Shown here piece by piece: positions 16,222-24,506 of a stretch of DNA of 34,631 nucleotides (its first letter is position 1; each line of letters starts with the position of its first letter). Under the pieces are notes generated by a model that worked only from the letters and a program-made list of their open reading frames with translations, was not told the origin of the DNA and did not search any database. The stretch covers positions 1-34,631 of the forward strand of contig NZ_QPGR01000015.1 of NCBI RefSeq assembly GCF_004323845.1, written 5' to 3'. The translations under genes were made by a program, and so were the position numbers. The stretch is from Campylobacter novaezeelandiae (GTDB taxonomy: Bacteria > Campylobacterota > Campylobacteria > Campylobacterales > Campylobacteraceae).

Positions 16222-17064
16222 TCAGTTAAAAGTTAATACTGTCTCCCTTTTAACAGGGGGGGGGGGGTTAGTATTTTCACTTTTCATTTTTCTACCCCAT
16301 CTTTTACCTAGATTAAGCATTTTTTCTTTTCTTTCTTCTGGAATATCATACGTAAAAGTAAATGTTGTAACTTGACCACCACGCCCTTGTTTAGTTTTAT
16401 CTTTTTCTTTTATATATTCTAAATTTTTAAAATAGTTATTATCTTTAAAAAGTTTTATCGAAGGAAAAATAATTCTTTTTTCTATTTTTTCTATATCATA
16501 ACTTGCTGGAATATCAAGTAAAATATTAAATTTTTCAAAAGGAATTATAAATTCACCTGTGCTTTGCCATTGAGAAAGATACCTATAAAGATTTTTTGTA
16601 TATTTATTTGAAATTTTACAAAAAGTCTTTAAATCAACTATTGTATATTCTTTTACAACATTTACAATTAAATTTAGCCATTTTTCTTTAATTTTAAAAA
16701 TAATATTCTCTTCCTTTTCATTTACGGTAATTTCATCAAAAAATGATGAAACCGAATAAATTCTATATCCTTCATTATCTAAAAAATAATTTGAAGTTTT
16801 TAAATTATTTAACTTTACAGCAAAAGCTACTACATTTTCATAAAATCTTTTTTTATTTTTTTCTTGAGGTAAAAAATCTCTAAGTTGTTCAAATGAAAGA
16901 GAAATAGGAATTATATTCTTTGTGGATTTTATATTTTTACTTGCGTAATAGCAAATAGTAAAAAATAAATTATAATCTACAGATTTAAAATTCTTGAATG
17001 TAAAACAATTTAAATCATTGTGATATATAAGACTATCACTTCTTTTTTCTTTAATTTTTCTCAT
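16222..17064 (-). CDS. repA: Rep_3-family replication initiator
   Basis: 280 residues from the ATG at 17064, chosen because AAAGGAAA lies just upstream; an open frame extends to 17169 but would include the promoter repeats. The middle (ISNKYTKNLYRYLSQWQSTG, then IPFEKFNILLDIP and SYDIEKIEKRIIFPSIKLFK) is characteristic of two-winged-helix Rep_3/RepB initiators that bind iterons as monomers and open the origin. The iterons lie just upstream of the gene. The last codons contain a run of 12 G on the plus strand that encodes PPPP, so length changes would swap the C-terminal tail. One of only two plausible minus-strand genes. Confidence 0.9.
   Translation of the reverse strand: MRKIKEKRSDSLIYHNDLNCFTFKNFKSVDYNLFFTICYYASKNIKSTKNIIPISLSFEQLRDFLPQEKNKKRFYENVVAFAVKLNNLKTSNYFLDNEGYRIYSVSSFFDEITVNEKEENIIFKIKEKWLNLIVNVVKEYTIVDLKTFCKISNKYTKNLYRYLSQWQSTGEFIIPFEKFNILLDIPASYDIEKIEKRIIFPSIKLFKDNNYFKNLEYIKEKDKTKQGRGGQVTTFTFTYDIPEERKEKMLNLGKRWGRKMKSENTNPPPPVKRETVLTFN
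16256..16267. repeat. Poly-G tract (12 G) near the rep 3' end
   Basis: Twelve consecutive G on the plus strand (C in rep mRNA), followed on the minus strand by 10 more sense codons. In such an AT-rich plasmid a G12 is striking, and G-tracts of 8 or more are the main phase-variable contingency sites in Campylobacter. Loss of one base gives the tail LLKGRQY; gain of one ends after Cys. Confidence 0.9.
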
Positions 17065-17128
17065 TAATTTCCTTTGTTTTCGTCTTATATACGATTTTAA
17101 CAGAAATAAACTTACTTTTTTCTTTGAA

Positions 17129-17172
17129 AATATAAAAAAACTATAAATAAGATATAAAAAATATAGCAATTA
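17129..17172. promoter_or_regulatory. 11-bp repeats upstream of rep
   Basis: Three units identical to the first three units of the par array, plus a degenerate fourth, lie upstream of the likely rep -10 (TATAAG, minus strand, about 17084-17089). The rep leader also contains CGAAAACAAAGG, matching the leader of cassettes B, D and E. This suggests shared control of rep, par and accessory operons. Confidence 0.65.
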
Positions 17173-17205
17173 TTAATATTTTGAAAGAAATTTAATATCC
17201 AATAT

Positions 17206-17710
17206 ATTTTACCGACATTTTGCGGAAATTACTTATCCTAAATAAAGCCTATAAATAGGCTTTATAATAGATTTTTTTATAAAAAAATATTAATAATTTA
17301 AGTAAAGTTTTATATTTATATAAATGCTTTTAAATGTCTATTTTACCATTATTTTAAGTGTTTATTAAGTCGCAAAATGTCGGTAAAATAGCAAAATGTC
17401 GGTAAAATGTTTAAATAATAAATAAGAACTATTTTACCATTATTTTAAGTGTTTATTAAGTCGCAAAATGTCGGTAAAATGTTTAAATATTTAATTTTAA
17501 ATTTATCTTTAAAAGTACTTTAAACACTTAAAAATACTTATTTTAAGCGTTGATTAAATAGCAAAATGTCGGTAAAATAGCAAAATGTCGGTAAAATGTT
17601 TAAATATTTTATATTTATATAAATGCTTTTAAATGTCTATTTTACCATTATTTTAAGTGTTTATTAAGTCGCAAAATGTCGGTAAAAGTTTAGCAAAATG
17701 TCGGTAAAAT
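17206..17710. other. Iteron-type origin of replication
   Basis: Direct copies of GCAAAATGTCGGTAAAAT start at 17372, 17391, 17463, 17561, 17580, 17671 (last base G) and 17693, with one inverted copy at 17206-17223. An 81-bp block (17308-17388) is repeated exactly at 17607-17687. A hairpin AAAGCCTATAAATAGGCTTT lies at 17244-17263. Next to a Rep_3 gene, this is the expected initiator-binding array. Confidence 0.88.
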
Positions 17711-18359
17711 ATAGCTCAAAAACCTTATTTTAAGGCATTTTGAAAGCACCCTAAAAATTTAAAAAATATTAAAATTTAAAAGGGGAAGAGTTTTTTCATT
17801 GATATTTTTTATTATAAATTTTATATAGAAATTTTAAATTTAAATTTTGTTTTAAATTTTTTTAAAATTTATAATTTTAAATATTTTTTAAATGAAAAGT
17901 TAAATTTTTAATTTTAAGCTTAAAATGTTTTTTTATATTTTATTTTGATAAAGATTTTTATTTTTATAATAAAGCTAGTTCTGTTTAAAAAATAAAAATA
18001 TAGAAAGTAAAATTTTTATTTTTTATTTTTTATTTTGTTAGTTAAAAAAAGCTTCTAGAATTGATTTTTTTTATTTAGTCTTTATGATTAATCATTTTTA
18101 GTCTTTTTTTGATTTAAGAGTTATTTTTGTTTGTTTATGAGTTTATTTTATTTTTTAATTAAAAAAGAGTTATTTTTTGAAAAAATATTAAAAAGATATA
18201 TTTAGTTTTAAAATCTTTATTTTAGGGTTTTTCTGTTTTTTATAAGCCACCAATTTAATTTTAATTTTAATGAAATAGTGGCGGTTTTCTTAATTTAGGT
18301 TTTAATCCTTATTTTTATAATTGTGTTTAATTTAAAAATAAAAATATAAAGGATATAGA
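17711..18359. other. AT-rich flank of the origin, no gene
   Basis: No convincing gene. 17770-18060 is almost pure A+T with runs of TTTTAAATTT-like sequence, suiting a DNA unwinding element. A hairpin with arms GCCAC/GTGGC spans 18246-18282. A TATAAT-like box near 18315 and AAAGGA at 18349 probably serve the gene at 18360. Confidence 0.55.
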
Positions 18360-19469
18360 ATGGAAGACATTAAAGAAGAACAAACTCCAAAGAGTATTTT
18401 ATCACAATGGCAAGAGCAATTTGATATTGAAAAAGAAAAAAAAGAAGAGTTAAATTTAGAAAAAAGTAGTGAAGAATTAGAAAAGGAATTAGAAGAAATT
18501 AATAAACTTAATTTTCAAGAAGATTTAGAAAATCAAGAAGAGTTAAAAGCTAAATTAGAAAAAGAATTAAAATTAGAAGATTTGCCACAAGAAGCAAAAC
18601 AAACTTTAGAAATTCTAGAAGAAAAAGAAAAACTTGACAATGATATGCGTAATTTTATTGAATTAACTACAGAATATGAAACTCCTAACGAAAAAAGGGC
18701 TTTTATTGAAAATAACCTTAAAGAAATAAAGGATAATCCAGAACTTAATGAAAGTTTATCAATTTTAAAAGAACAAGAGCAATTACAAAAAGAAATCGAT
18801 AATACTAAAGAAGAAATGGCAAAAGAAGAAAAAGAATTAAAAGATCAGTTAGAAAATAATGAGAAAAAAGGCTTAAGTCAAGAAGAATATGATGAGAAAT
18901 TTGCAGAAATGGAAAAAGAACACGCTCAAAAACTTAAGGAAATGGAAGAAAAAATGGAAAAGTTAGAGCAAAATTTTGAAAATTCTATCGAAAATCTTCT
19001 TAACTCAAAAAGCCTTAGTGCTATTTTAAAATCATTGTATGAAATGGATAAAAGCTTAAATTTGATTTTAAAAGAAAAAGAAAATAATTTTGATGAACTT
19101 AATCGCCAAAGAGAAGAAAAATTGAATTTAGCTATGCAAACAGAAAAAACTAGAGAAGTGGTAATAGATTTTATTAAAGAGCTTCATCAAAAAACTAAAA
19201 GTGTTGAAAATGGTATCAATGATATGAATAAAGAACGCAATTTTTATTATGAGCTTGATAAACTCACAAAAAATCCAGAAAAAATGGATTTAAAAGAAAC
19301 TCAAAAATTACAAGAATATATTAATTATATTGATAAAGAAACTCCAAATTTTAAAGAAAATTATCCTAAAAAATACAAACAAACTAAAAAATTAATTGAA
19401 AATAATATTAAAAAAACAATGGATAAGGCTAAAGTTAAAACACCAGAAAGTAAAGGAATTTCATTATGA
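18360..19469 (+). CDS. Long acidic coiled-coil protein before virB5
   Basis: 369 residues, almost wholly Glu/Lys/Leu helical repeats (EELEKELEEINKL, KEEMAKEEKELKDQLENNE) with no signal peptide or membrane segment, so a cytoplasmic rod-like coiled coil. AAAGGATAT precedes the ATG. It overlaps virB5 by four bases, tying it to the secretion system. The family is not recognised; a scaffold or chaperone for transfer is possible. Confidence 0.7.
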   Translation: MEDIKEEQTPKSILSQWQEQFDIEKEKKEELNLEKSSEELEKELEEINKLNFQEDLENQEELKAKLEKELKLEDLPQEAKQTLEILEEKEKLDNDMRNFIELTTEYETPNEKRAFIENNLKEIKDNPELNESLSILKEQEQLQKEIDNTKEEMAKEEKELKDQLENNEKKGLSQEEYDEKFAEMEKEHAQKLKEMEEKMEKLEQNFENSIENLLNSKSLSAILKSLYEMDKSLNLILKEKENNFDELNRQREEKLNLAMQTEKTREVVIDFIKELHQKTKSVENGINDMNKERNFYYELDKLTKNPEKMDLKETQKLQEYINYIDKETPNFKENYPKKYKQTKKLIENNIKKTMDKAKVKTPESKGISL

Positions 19470-20422
19470 AAATAAATAAATTATTTTTATCTTTATTTTT
19501 TTCAACTTCATTGTTTTCATCAGGTATTCCAGTAATTGATGCAGCCAGTATAGCACAAGCCGTTACTAATTATAAGCAAATGATAACCCAATATCAACAA
19601 ATGATCAAAGATACAGCTAATTTTGAAAAGCAAATGAAAGAGTTTGGAGTAGATATGTCTTCTATAAGTGAAATTTTAGGTGATACAAAATCATTAATTA
19701 GTCAAACTCAAAGTTTATATGATAATATTAAAGCTATTCCAGATGATTTTTATGGAGAAATTGAAGATATTACTAGAGCTTGTAACTTTATGGAAAAAGA
19801 AAGTTCTTTTTTTCAAATTAAAATTAAAAAAGCAGAAACAAAATATATAGATAAGGTTAATACTTGTATTTCAGCCATAAGCGATACAACAGAAGTGGAT
19901 AAATCTATACAACAACTTAATCAAAAGCTTTTAACTTTAACCAAAAATGATACTAAAACTTATAATGAAACTCTAATACAAATTCAAAATTTAGAAAATG
20001 CAAAGCAATATTTATCATCTAAAGCAAATCAAGATAAAATAAATAAAATGTTATCTTTTTATGATAATTATCAAAAAAATGAAAGTAATAATCCTTATAC
20101 TAAGGTAAAAATGGATAAAGATTTAAAGGAGCTTTCTAAACAATTATTAAAAGCTAATAATCAAAAACAGGCTCAAGCATTAACAAATGCTATTTTAATT
20201 AAAATTCTTGAAATGACCCAAAGACAATATGAACTTAATATTTATTTTTCTCAAGCAGTAGCAAGTTTAGGAATAAATGGTGGCAATACTCAAATAAACA
20301 AAAGTCCAAGTTTTGATTTAACTTACGAAGAGCCACAAGATCCTAAAGAATATAATCCTTATTTAAAGGATATTCAACAACAACCAAAAGATGAAAACGG
20401 CTTTCCTATTTTCACTTTTTAA
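19466..20422 (+). CDS. virB5: VirB5/TrbJ family minor pilin
   Basis: 318 residues. A Sec signal (MKINKLFLSLFFSTSLFSSG) is followed by GIPVIDAASIAQAVTNYKQM and ITQYQQMIKDTANF, the characteristic start of VirB5/TrbJ proteins (GIPVxD, repeated NxxxQxxQM). The rest is helical with one Cys pair (about 111 and 132). In the family it sits at the pilus tip and contacts recipients. It lies away from the main virB cluster, as virB5 often does. Confidence 0.85.
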   Translation: MKINKLFLSLFFSTSLFSSGIPVIDAASIAQAVTNYKQMITQYQQMIKDTANFEKQMKEFGVDMSSISEILGDTKSLISQTQSLYDNIKAIPDDFYGEIEDITRACNFMEKESSFFQIKIKKAETKYIDKVNTCISAISDTTEVDKSIQQLNQKLLTLTKNDTKTYNETLIQIQNLENAKQYLSSKANQDKINKMLSFYDNYQKNESNNPYTKVKMDKDLKELSKQLLKANNQKQAQALTNAILIKILEMTQRQYELNIYFSQAVASLGINGGNTQINKSPSFDLTYEEPQDPKEYNPYLKDIQQQPKDENGFPIFTF

Positions 20423-20423
20423 G

Positions 20424-20478
20424 ACTATAAAAAAACTATAAATTAAATATAAATTAATTATAAATATACTATAATTAT
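20424..20478 (+). promoter_or_regulatory. Promoter-operator C (five 11-bp repeats)
   Basis: Five 11-bp units begin two bases after the virB5 stop and end with TATAAT. Unlike A, B, D and E, the leader is short and different (AAAAAGGAG, then ATG at 20498), so this gene shares the operator but not the proposed antisense-RNA target. Confidence 0.75.
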
Positions 20479-20497
20479 AATATAAAAAGGAGAAAAA

Positions 20498-21292
20498 ATG
20501 AAAAAAAGAATTTTAGGTGCTATTTTAGTTTTTTATACAACTAATGTTTTGGCTATATCTATACCAAATATGCAAAGTTTTACAGGAGATAAAAGATTAG
20601 CTTGTGAAGCTATTTTGTGTCTAGCCTCACCAGTTTTACCAGCTGAATGTAGTTCCGCTATTGCTAAATATTTTTCAATACACTTTAAAAAGCCGTGGAA
20701 AACTTTAGAAGCAAGAAAATCTTTTTTAAATCTTTGTCCTTTAGGAAGTTCAGAAGCTATTTTAAGCGATGATAAAGATTTAGAAGATTGGAGAAATAGT
20801 TTGGTCAATTTAACAGGAACTTGCTATGTTCCAGATCTAAATAAAAGATATCAAAGAACTATTTTAAGCACAGAAACTATACAAAAATGTAATGGTCATG
20901 GAGAAGGTTGTTCTACTGTAACAATTAATCATTATGGCTATAGAATTAATCCAACTTTAGATAATAATTGTAAAATTCTTTCATCGCATAAATATTCTAA
21001 TTATAATTTAAAATATGTTTGTTCCACAAAATTTTATCCAGAAGAAGATTGGAATAATGGCTATGAAAAAAAAGAAATTACACAAGAACAATATAATTCT
21101 TTAAAAGATGAAGATAAATTTAAAGCAGATAAATTAACAAAAATTACTTATGCTGAATATAAGAATTTACCCGCAGACAAAAGAAAAATAGATACAAGCG
21201 ATAGAATAATTAAATATTATAGAATAGATTTAGGTTTCTATCAAAAAATTCATATTAATAAAAATTGCTGGATAAATGAAGATAAAAAATAA
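20498..21292 (+). CDS. trbM: TrbM/KikA-like conjugation protein
   Basis: 264 residues. A signal peptide ends near NVLA, followed by the TrbM core: FTGDKRLACEAILCLASPV, then PAECSSAIAKYFSIHFKKPW and RKSFLNLCPLGSS, with conserved cysteines at about 34, 39, 49 and 74. TrbM is a periplasmic protein of the IncP mating system. The C-terminal 150 residues have four more Cys and are specific to this protein. It follows virB5 with its own repeat-type promoter. Confidence 0.78.
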   Translation: MKKRILGAILVFYTTNVLAISIPNMQSFTGDKRLACEAILCLASPVLPAECSSAIAKYFSIHFKKPWKTLEARKSFLNLCPLGSSEAILSDDKDLEDWRNSLVNLTGTCYVPDLNKRYQRTILSTETIQKCNGHGEGCSTVTINHYGYRINPTLDNNCKILSSHKYSNYNLKYVCSTKFYPEEDWNNGYEKKEITQEQYNSLKDEDKFKADKLTKITYAEYKNLPADKRKIDTSDRIIKYYRIDLGFYQKIHINKNCWINEDKK

Positions 21293-21324
21293 TTTTGGTA
21301 AAATTGTGAAAAAGGAGAGTTGCA

Positions 21325-21657
21325 ATGAAAAAAAATAAACTTCAAATAGCAAAACACATTTTACAAAATTGCTATTGGGGCAATACTAATATGACCCCTA
21401 GTTTTATAGTAGAACATATACAAGATAAAGATTTTGCAAAAAGAATTTTCAGTGCAATTTTTCAAAATTCACTCACAATGTTTGAAGATTTAAAAATTAT
21501 CGATAATGAAGAATGGATAAAAGAATTTATAATTTCTCAAAACCAAAGATTAGGTTATCATAAAAGATTTTATTATGAAGAAAGGCTTGACGAGCTTATC
21601 GCACATTATGGGATAAAAAATGCAGGAAAAAGAAGAAAAATATACACAGTTGTATAA
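21325..21657 (+). CDS. Unknown partner gene upstream of an AbiEii-type gene
   Basis: 110 residues, basic and soluble, with aromatic patches (QNQRLGYHKRFYYEERLDEL). AAAGGAG lies eight bases before the ATG. It overlaps the AbiEii-like gene by 38 bases, a coupling typical of toxin-antitoxin pairs. It is too short for AbiEi (about 200 residues) and shows no clear winged-helix motif. If the next gene is a toxin, this would be the candidate antitoxin; inference from position. Confidence 0.55.
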   Translation: MKKNKLQIAKHILQNCYWGNTNMTPSFIVEHIQDKDFAKRIFSAIFQNSLTMFEDLKIIDNEEWIKEFIISQNQRLGYHKRFYYEERLDELIAHYGIKNAGKRRKIYTVV

Positions 21658-22546
21658 AACACAAGATATAATTCTTGATTTAGTTGCAAAAGAAAATTTA
21701 GATTTTTATCTTACAGGCGGAACAGCTTTGCAAAGATTTCACTATAATCAATTTAGATTTTCTGATGATTTAGATTTTTTCTTGATTAACAATGGAATTA
21801 AAAATCGAACTCCAAAAGAATTTAATGATTTTACAAGTATGTTAAAAGATAATAATATAGATTTTGAAATAAAAGTTTCAAATCAATATTTTACTCAACT
21901 TTATATTAAAGAAAATAATCTCAAAATTGACTTGGTTAATGATTATGTATTTCACGAAAAAAATGATTATGTAAAACTTGAAAATGGTTTGTTTATAGAT
22001 AGCATACAAAATATCTTTGTTAATAAGTTAGAAACTTCACTTTCCAGAGATGAACCAAGAGATTTGTTTGATATTTATACTATTTTGACAAATAATAAAA
22101 TGGATATTGAAAAAAGTTTTGATATTTTAATTAAAAAAACTAATATAGATCCAAAAGATATTATCAGCCACTTAAAAAATATTGATTTTAATAGAATTAA
22201 TTATGAAGAAATTAATGCTAAAAATAATATAATTTTAAAAGATTTTTTACAAAATTTTCATAAAACCATTGATGAAAATTTTAATTCTTATAACAAAAAA
22301 CAAGCAATCGATAAAGACATTTCAAATTTAAAAAAAAATTTACAATATTATATTGAAAAAGCTGATATATTAATTCCAAATACTAAAAAGGATCTAGAAG
22401 AAAAAATTAAAACATCTTTTTCAAAATTAAATAATTTTGAAAATATAAATATAATTCCTAAAGGCACTTTGAAAGAAGTTTTAAATCAAAAAGAATTAGA
22501 TTTATGTAAAAAAATGTCTAATCAAAGTAGAACTAAAGAAAGATAA
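21620..22546 (+). CDS. AbiEii/AbiGii-type nucleotidyltransferase
   Basis: 308 residues. YLTGGTALQRFHYNQFRFSD with GGTAL at 33-37 and SDDLDFF at 48-54 (D50, D52 metal ligands) is the DNA polymerase-beta-like core of the AbiEii family. DEPRDLFDIYTIL near 150 is also typical. Known AbiEii-related toxins (MenT, AbiEii) modify nucleotides or tRNA ends and are held by a partner; others are transfer-region housekeeping genes. Overlaps both neighbours, so the gene belongs to a tight three-gene unit. Confidence 0.75.
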   Translation: MQEKEEKYTQLYKTQDIILDLVAKENLDFYLTGGTALQRFHYNQFRFSDDLDFFLINNGIKNRTPKEFNDFTSMLKDNNIDFEIKVSNQYFTQLYIKENNLKIDLVNDYVFHEKNDYVKLENGLFIDSIQNIFVNKLETSLSRDEPRDLFDIYTILTNNKMDIEKSFDILIKKTNIDPKDIISHLKNIDFNRINYEEINAKNNIILKDFLQNFHKTIDENFNSYNKKQAIDKDISNLKKNLQYYIEKADILIPNTKKDLEEKIKTSFSKLNNFENINIIPKGTLKEVLNQKELDLCKKMSNQSRTKER

Positions 22547-23775
22547 TGTCAAAATCTAAAGTTTTTAACGAAGAAATACTCACTCTCCCTTTTGATATAA
22601 TACTTATGCAAAATGGTTATTCTTACAAAAAAGATAAATGTAGTCGCAATTTCATTACTATGAGTAATGAAAGCGATTTAATCATTATTACAAGACAAAC
22701 TAATGGACAATATTTATATTTTAATCCTAATGAAGAAAATGATAGGGGGAATATTTATTCTTTTTGTAAGAATAGGGGTATTAAAATTAATAATTTGCTT
22801 AATGAAAAAGTTGATAAAATTGAATTAAAACATAATATAGAGCCTTCTAAATCTATAAATAAAGCTTCAATAGAAGCTATTAATAACTATAAAGCTTTTA
22901 CTACAATTAAACAAAAAAATTTTTTTAATGATGATAGATTAATTTCTCAAGAAATTTTAGAAACCTTTAATACTCTAAAACAAGATAAACATTACAATGT
23001 TTGTGTGCCTACTTATATTTTAGATAATTTTCAAGGTAAAGATTTTATTAATTCTAGCGGTTATATAGCTTACCTAAGAAAGCCAATTACACACGATAAG
23101 CAAGGAAATATATATAGCAAACCTATTAAACAGCTTTGTTATGGAAATAAAGGACTTGAAATTATTAGAAATAAAGATAATAAACAAAAAATAGAGAATA
23201 TAAAAACTATTATTATTACAGAAAGTATGATAGATAGTCTTAGTCTTTTTGAACTTAAAAATTATAATCCAAATGATACTTTACTTTGTGCTACAAACGG
23301 ACAAATCACTAAAAGCCACAAAGAAATTTTTGCTTATTTTGAAAAAAATGCAAAAAATGCCAAGATTGTTTTAGGATTTGATAATGATGAAAAAGGACTT
23401 GATTTTAAATTAAAAACGAAGGAATGTTTCAAAAAAAGAGAAATTATAGAAGAAAAACCTAATTTAAAAGATTTTAATGATGATTTACTTATTTTTAAAG
23501 TTTTTAATCTAAAAAAAGATTTTTCTTTAGAAGATATACAAAAAGAAATAAATTCTTTACAAGAAAAAACAGAATATTTACTTGATAAAAAAAGTGTTTT
23601 AATAGAGAGTAAAAAAACAGAACTTATTAAAGAAATATCAAACAATGATATTCCTTTAGTTTCTTATTTAAAACCAAAATTAGAAAGTTTTATAAATTTA
23701 AAGATCTTAGGAAAAAAATTTGAAGAATTTAATGCGTATTTAGGTAGAATTAACAATAAAAAAGAAAGAAATTAA
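22546..23775 (+). CDS. Toprim-domain primase-like protein
   Basis: 409 residues. The N-terminal 90 residues (NFITMSNESDLIIITRQTNG, then NIYSFCKNRG) resemble the nucleic-acid-binding head of DUF3991/CHC2-type primase proteins but lack the zinc-binding Cys/His set. A Toprim domain follows: ITES (Glu226) and LGFDNDEKG (Asp279, Asp281). The C-terminus is a Lys/Glu-rich coiled coil. Likely primes plasmid or transferred single-strand DNA. Starts on the last base of the AbiEii-like gene. Confidence 0.75.
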   Translation: MSKSKVFNEEILTLPFDIILMQNGYSYKKDKCSRNFITMSNESDLIIITRQTNGQYLYFNPNEENDRGNIYSFCKNRGIKINNLLNEKVDKIELKHNIEPSKSINKASIEAINNYKAFTTIKQKNFFNDDRLISQEILETFNTLKQDKHYNVCVPTYILDNFQGKDFINSSGYIAYLRKPITHDKQGNIYSKPIKQLCYGNKGLEIIRNKDNKQKIENIKTIIITESMIDSLSLFELKNYNPNDTLLCATNGQITKSHKEIFAYFEKNAKNAKIVLGFDNDEKGLDFKLKTKECFKKREIIEEKPNLKDFNDDLLIFKVFNLKKDFSLEDIQKEINSLQEKTEYLLDKKSVLIESKKTELIKEISNNDIPLVSYLKPKLESFINLKILGKKFEEFNAYLGRINNKKERN

Positions 23776-23788
23776 TCTAAGGATTAAA

Positions 23789-24238
23789 ATGCAAAATAGT
23801 ATTTATGATAATATTCAAATTATAAAATCAATTGCATTAGAACAATATATAAAAAAATACGATATAGACAAACAATTTGATTTTATTTCTAAAAGTTGTA
23901 ATGAAGCTAATATTAATGAGCAAAAACTAAAAAAAGATATCATCAAGAAAAATATTTTTTTCTTCATAAAAGAGATTATGAAAAGTAAAGATCGAAGAAA
24001 ATATATAGAAGGTTTTTTTGCGTCTTTACTTAGTATAGGTATTTGTATTATTGCTTTAATTTCAAATTTTATAAAAAGTGAAGATTTTGATTTTGTTTTT
24101 TATGCAAATATAGGATTTTTTGGAATTTTTGGAATTATTGGCTTTTGGGGTTTTAATAGCAATTTAGATGCTTTAAAATATTATGCAGATCTTTATGCTA
24201 AAGAATTTATTAGATTTCAAATATTTGATAGCAAATAA
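23789..24238 (+). CDS. Two-span membrane protein of unknown function
   Basis: 149 residues. A soluble N-terminal 70 residues precedes two hydrophobic segments (about 73-93 and 102-124, the second Phe/Gly-rich: NIGFFGIFGIIGFWGF). AAGGATTAAA precedes the ATG, 13 bases after the primase-like gene. Unrecognised; the membrane-linked end of a nucleotidyltransferase operon is worth noting because defence and toxin operons often have such effectors. Confidence 0.55.
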   Translation: MQNSIYDNIQIIKSIALEQYIKKYDIDKQFDFISKSCNEANINEQKLKKDIIKKNIFFFIKEIMKSKDRRKYIEGFFASLLSIGICIIALISNFIKSEDFDFVFYANIGFFGIFGIIGFWGFNSNLDALKYYADLYAKEFIRFQIFDSK

Positions 24239-24291
24239 AACAACAAATAAAAAACAAGCCATTTTTAATAAAAATTTGATATAATTCACTA

Positions 24292-24434
24292 TATTAGTAA
24301 GCAGTAAATAATACCTTTATCTTTGTTTTCGTTATTATAAAATGGTTTTATTTTCTCATTTTGCTTACTAAGTCCCCATAAAACATTTGTTTTATGTGGA
24401 AAATCAAAGTCTTAATTAAGCGGGAATACCCCGC
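24292..24434 (+). ncRNA. Candidate antisense structured small RNA (copy 2)
   Basis: A TATAAT box at 24280-24285 predicts a start near 24292. There a 10-bp perfect stem TTAGTAAGCA/TGCTTACTAA (24294-24303 with 24362-24371) closes a long loop. Next come a hairpin CCCCATAAAACA/TGTTTTATGTGG (24374-24399, one mismatch), the linker AAAGTCTTAATT (24406-24417) and GCGGG/CCCGC (24420-24434). The loop contains CCTTTATCTTTGTTTTCG (24314-24331), the exact complement of leaders B and E. No T-rich terminator follows closely; the hairpin at 24507 may end it. No coding frame fits the region. Confidence 0.55.
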
Positions 24435-24506
24435 ACTCTTCTAAATATTACTTATAAACCCAAAATTAAGAAATAAAAATCCTTTTGTTTATTATCCTTT
24501 CTTTTT

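Noticed and set aside
16222..17169. Rep start at 17169 (315 residues)
   Set aside because: The extra 35 residues would translate the promoter region with the 11-bp repeats and have no ribosome-binding site, while the ATG at 17064 has AAAGGAAA just upstream.
17372..17710. Regularly repeated 18-bp sequence as a CRISPR array
   Set aside because: Repeat length is too short, spacing ranges from 1 to about 80 bases, spacers are themselves repeated, one copy is inverted, no cas genes are present, and a Rep_3 initiator gene is adjacent. These are iterons.
18246..18282. Hairpin with GCCAC/GTGGC arms as an oriT
   Set aside because: No YATCCTG-type nic site nearby, and it is distant from the relaxase. 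A terminator or origin structure is more likely.
24420..24434. GCGGG hairpin as part of a CRISPR tracrRNA (Campylobacter type II)
   Set aside because: There is no anti-repeat, no repeat array and no cas9. Only the short GC hairpin is reminiscent.
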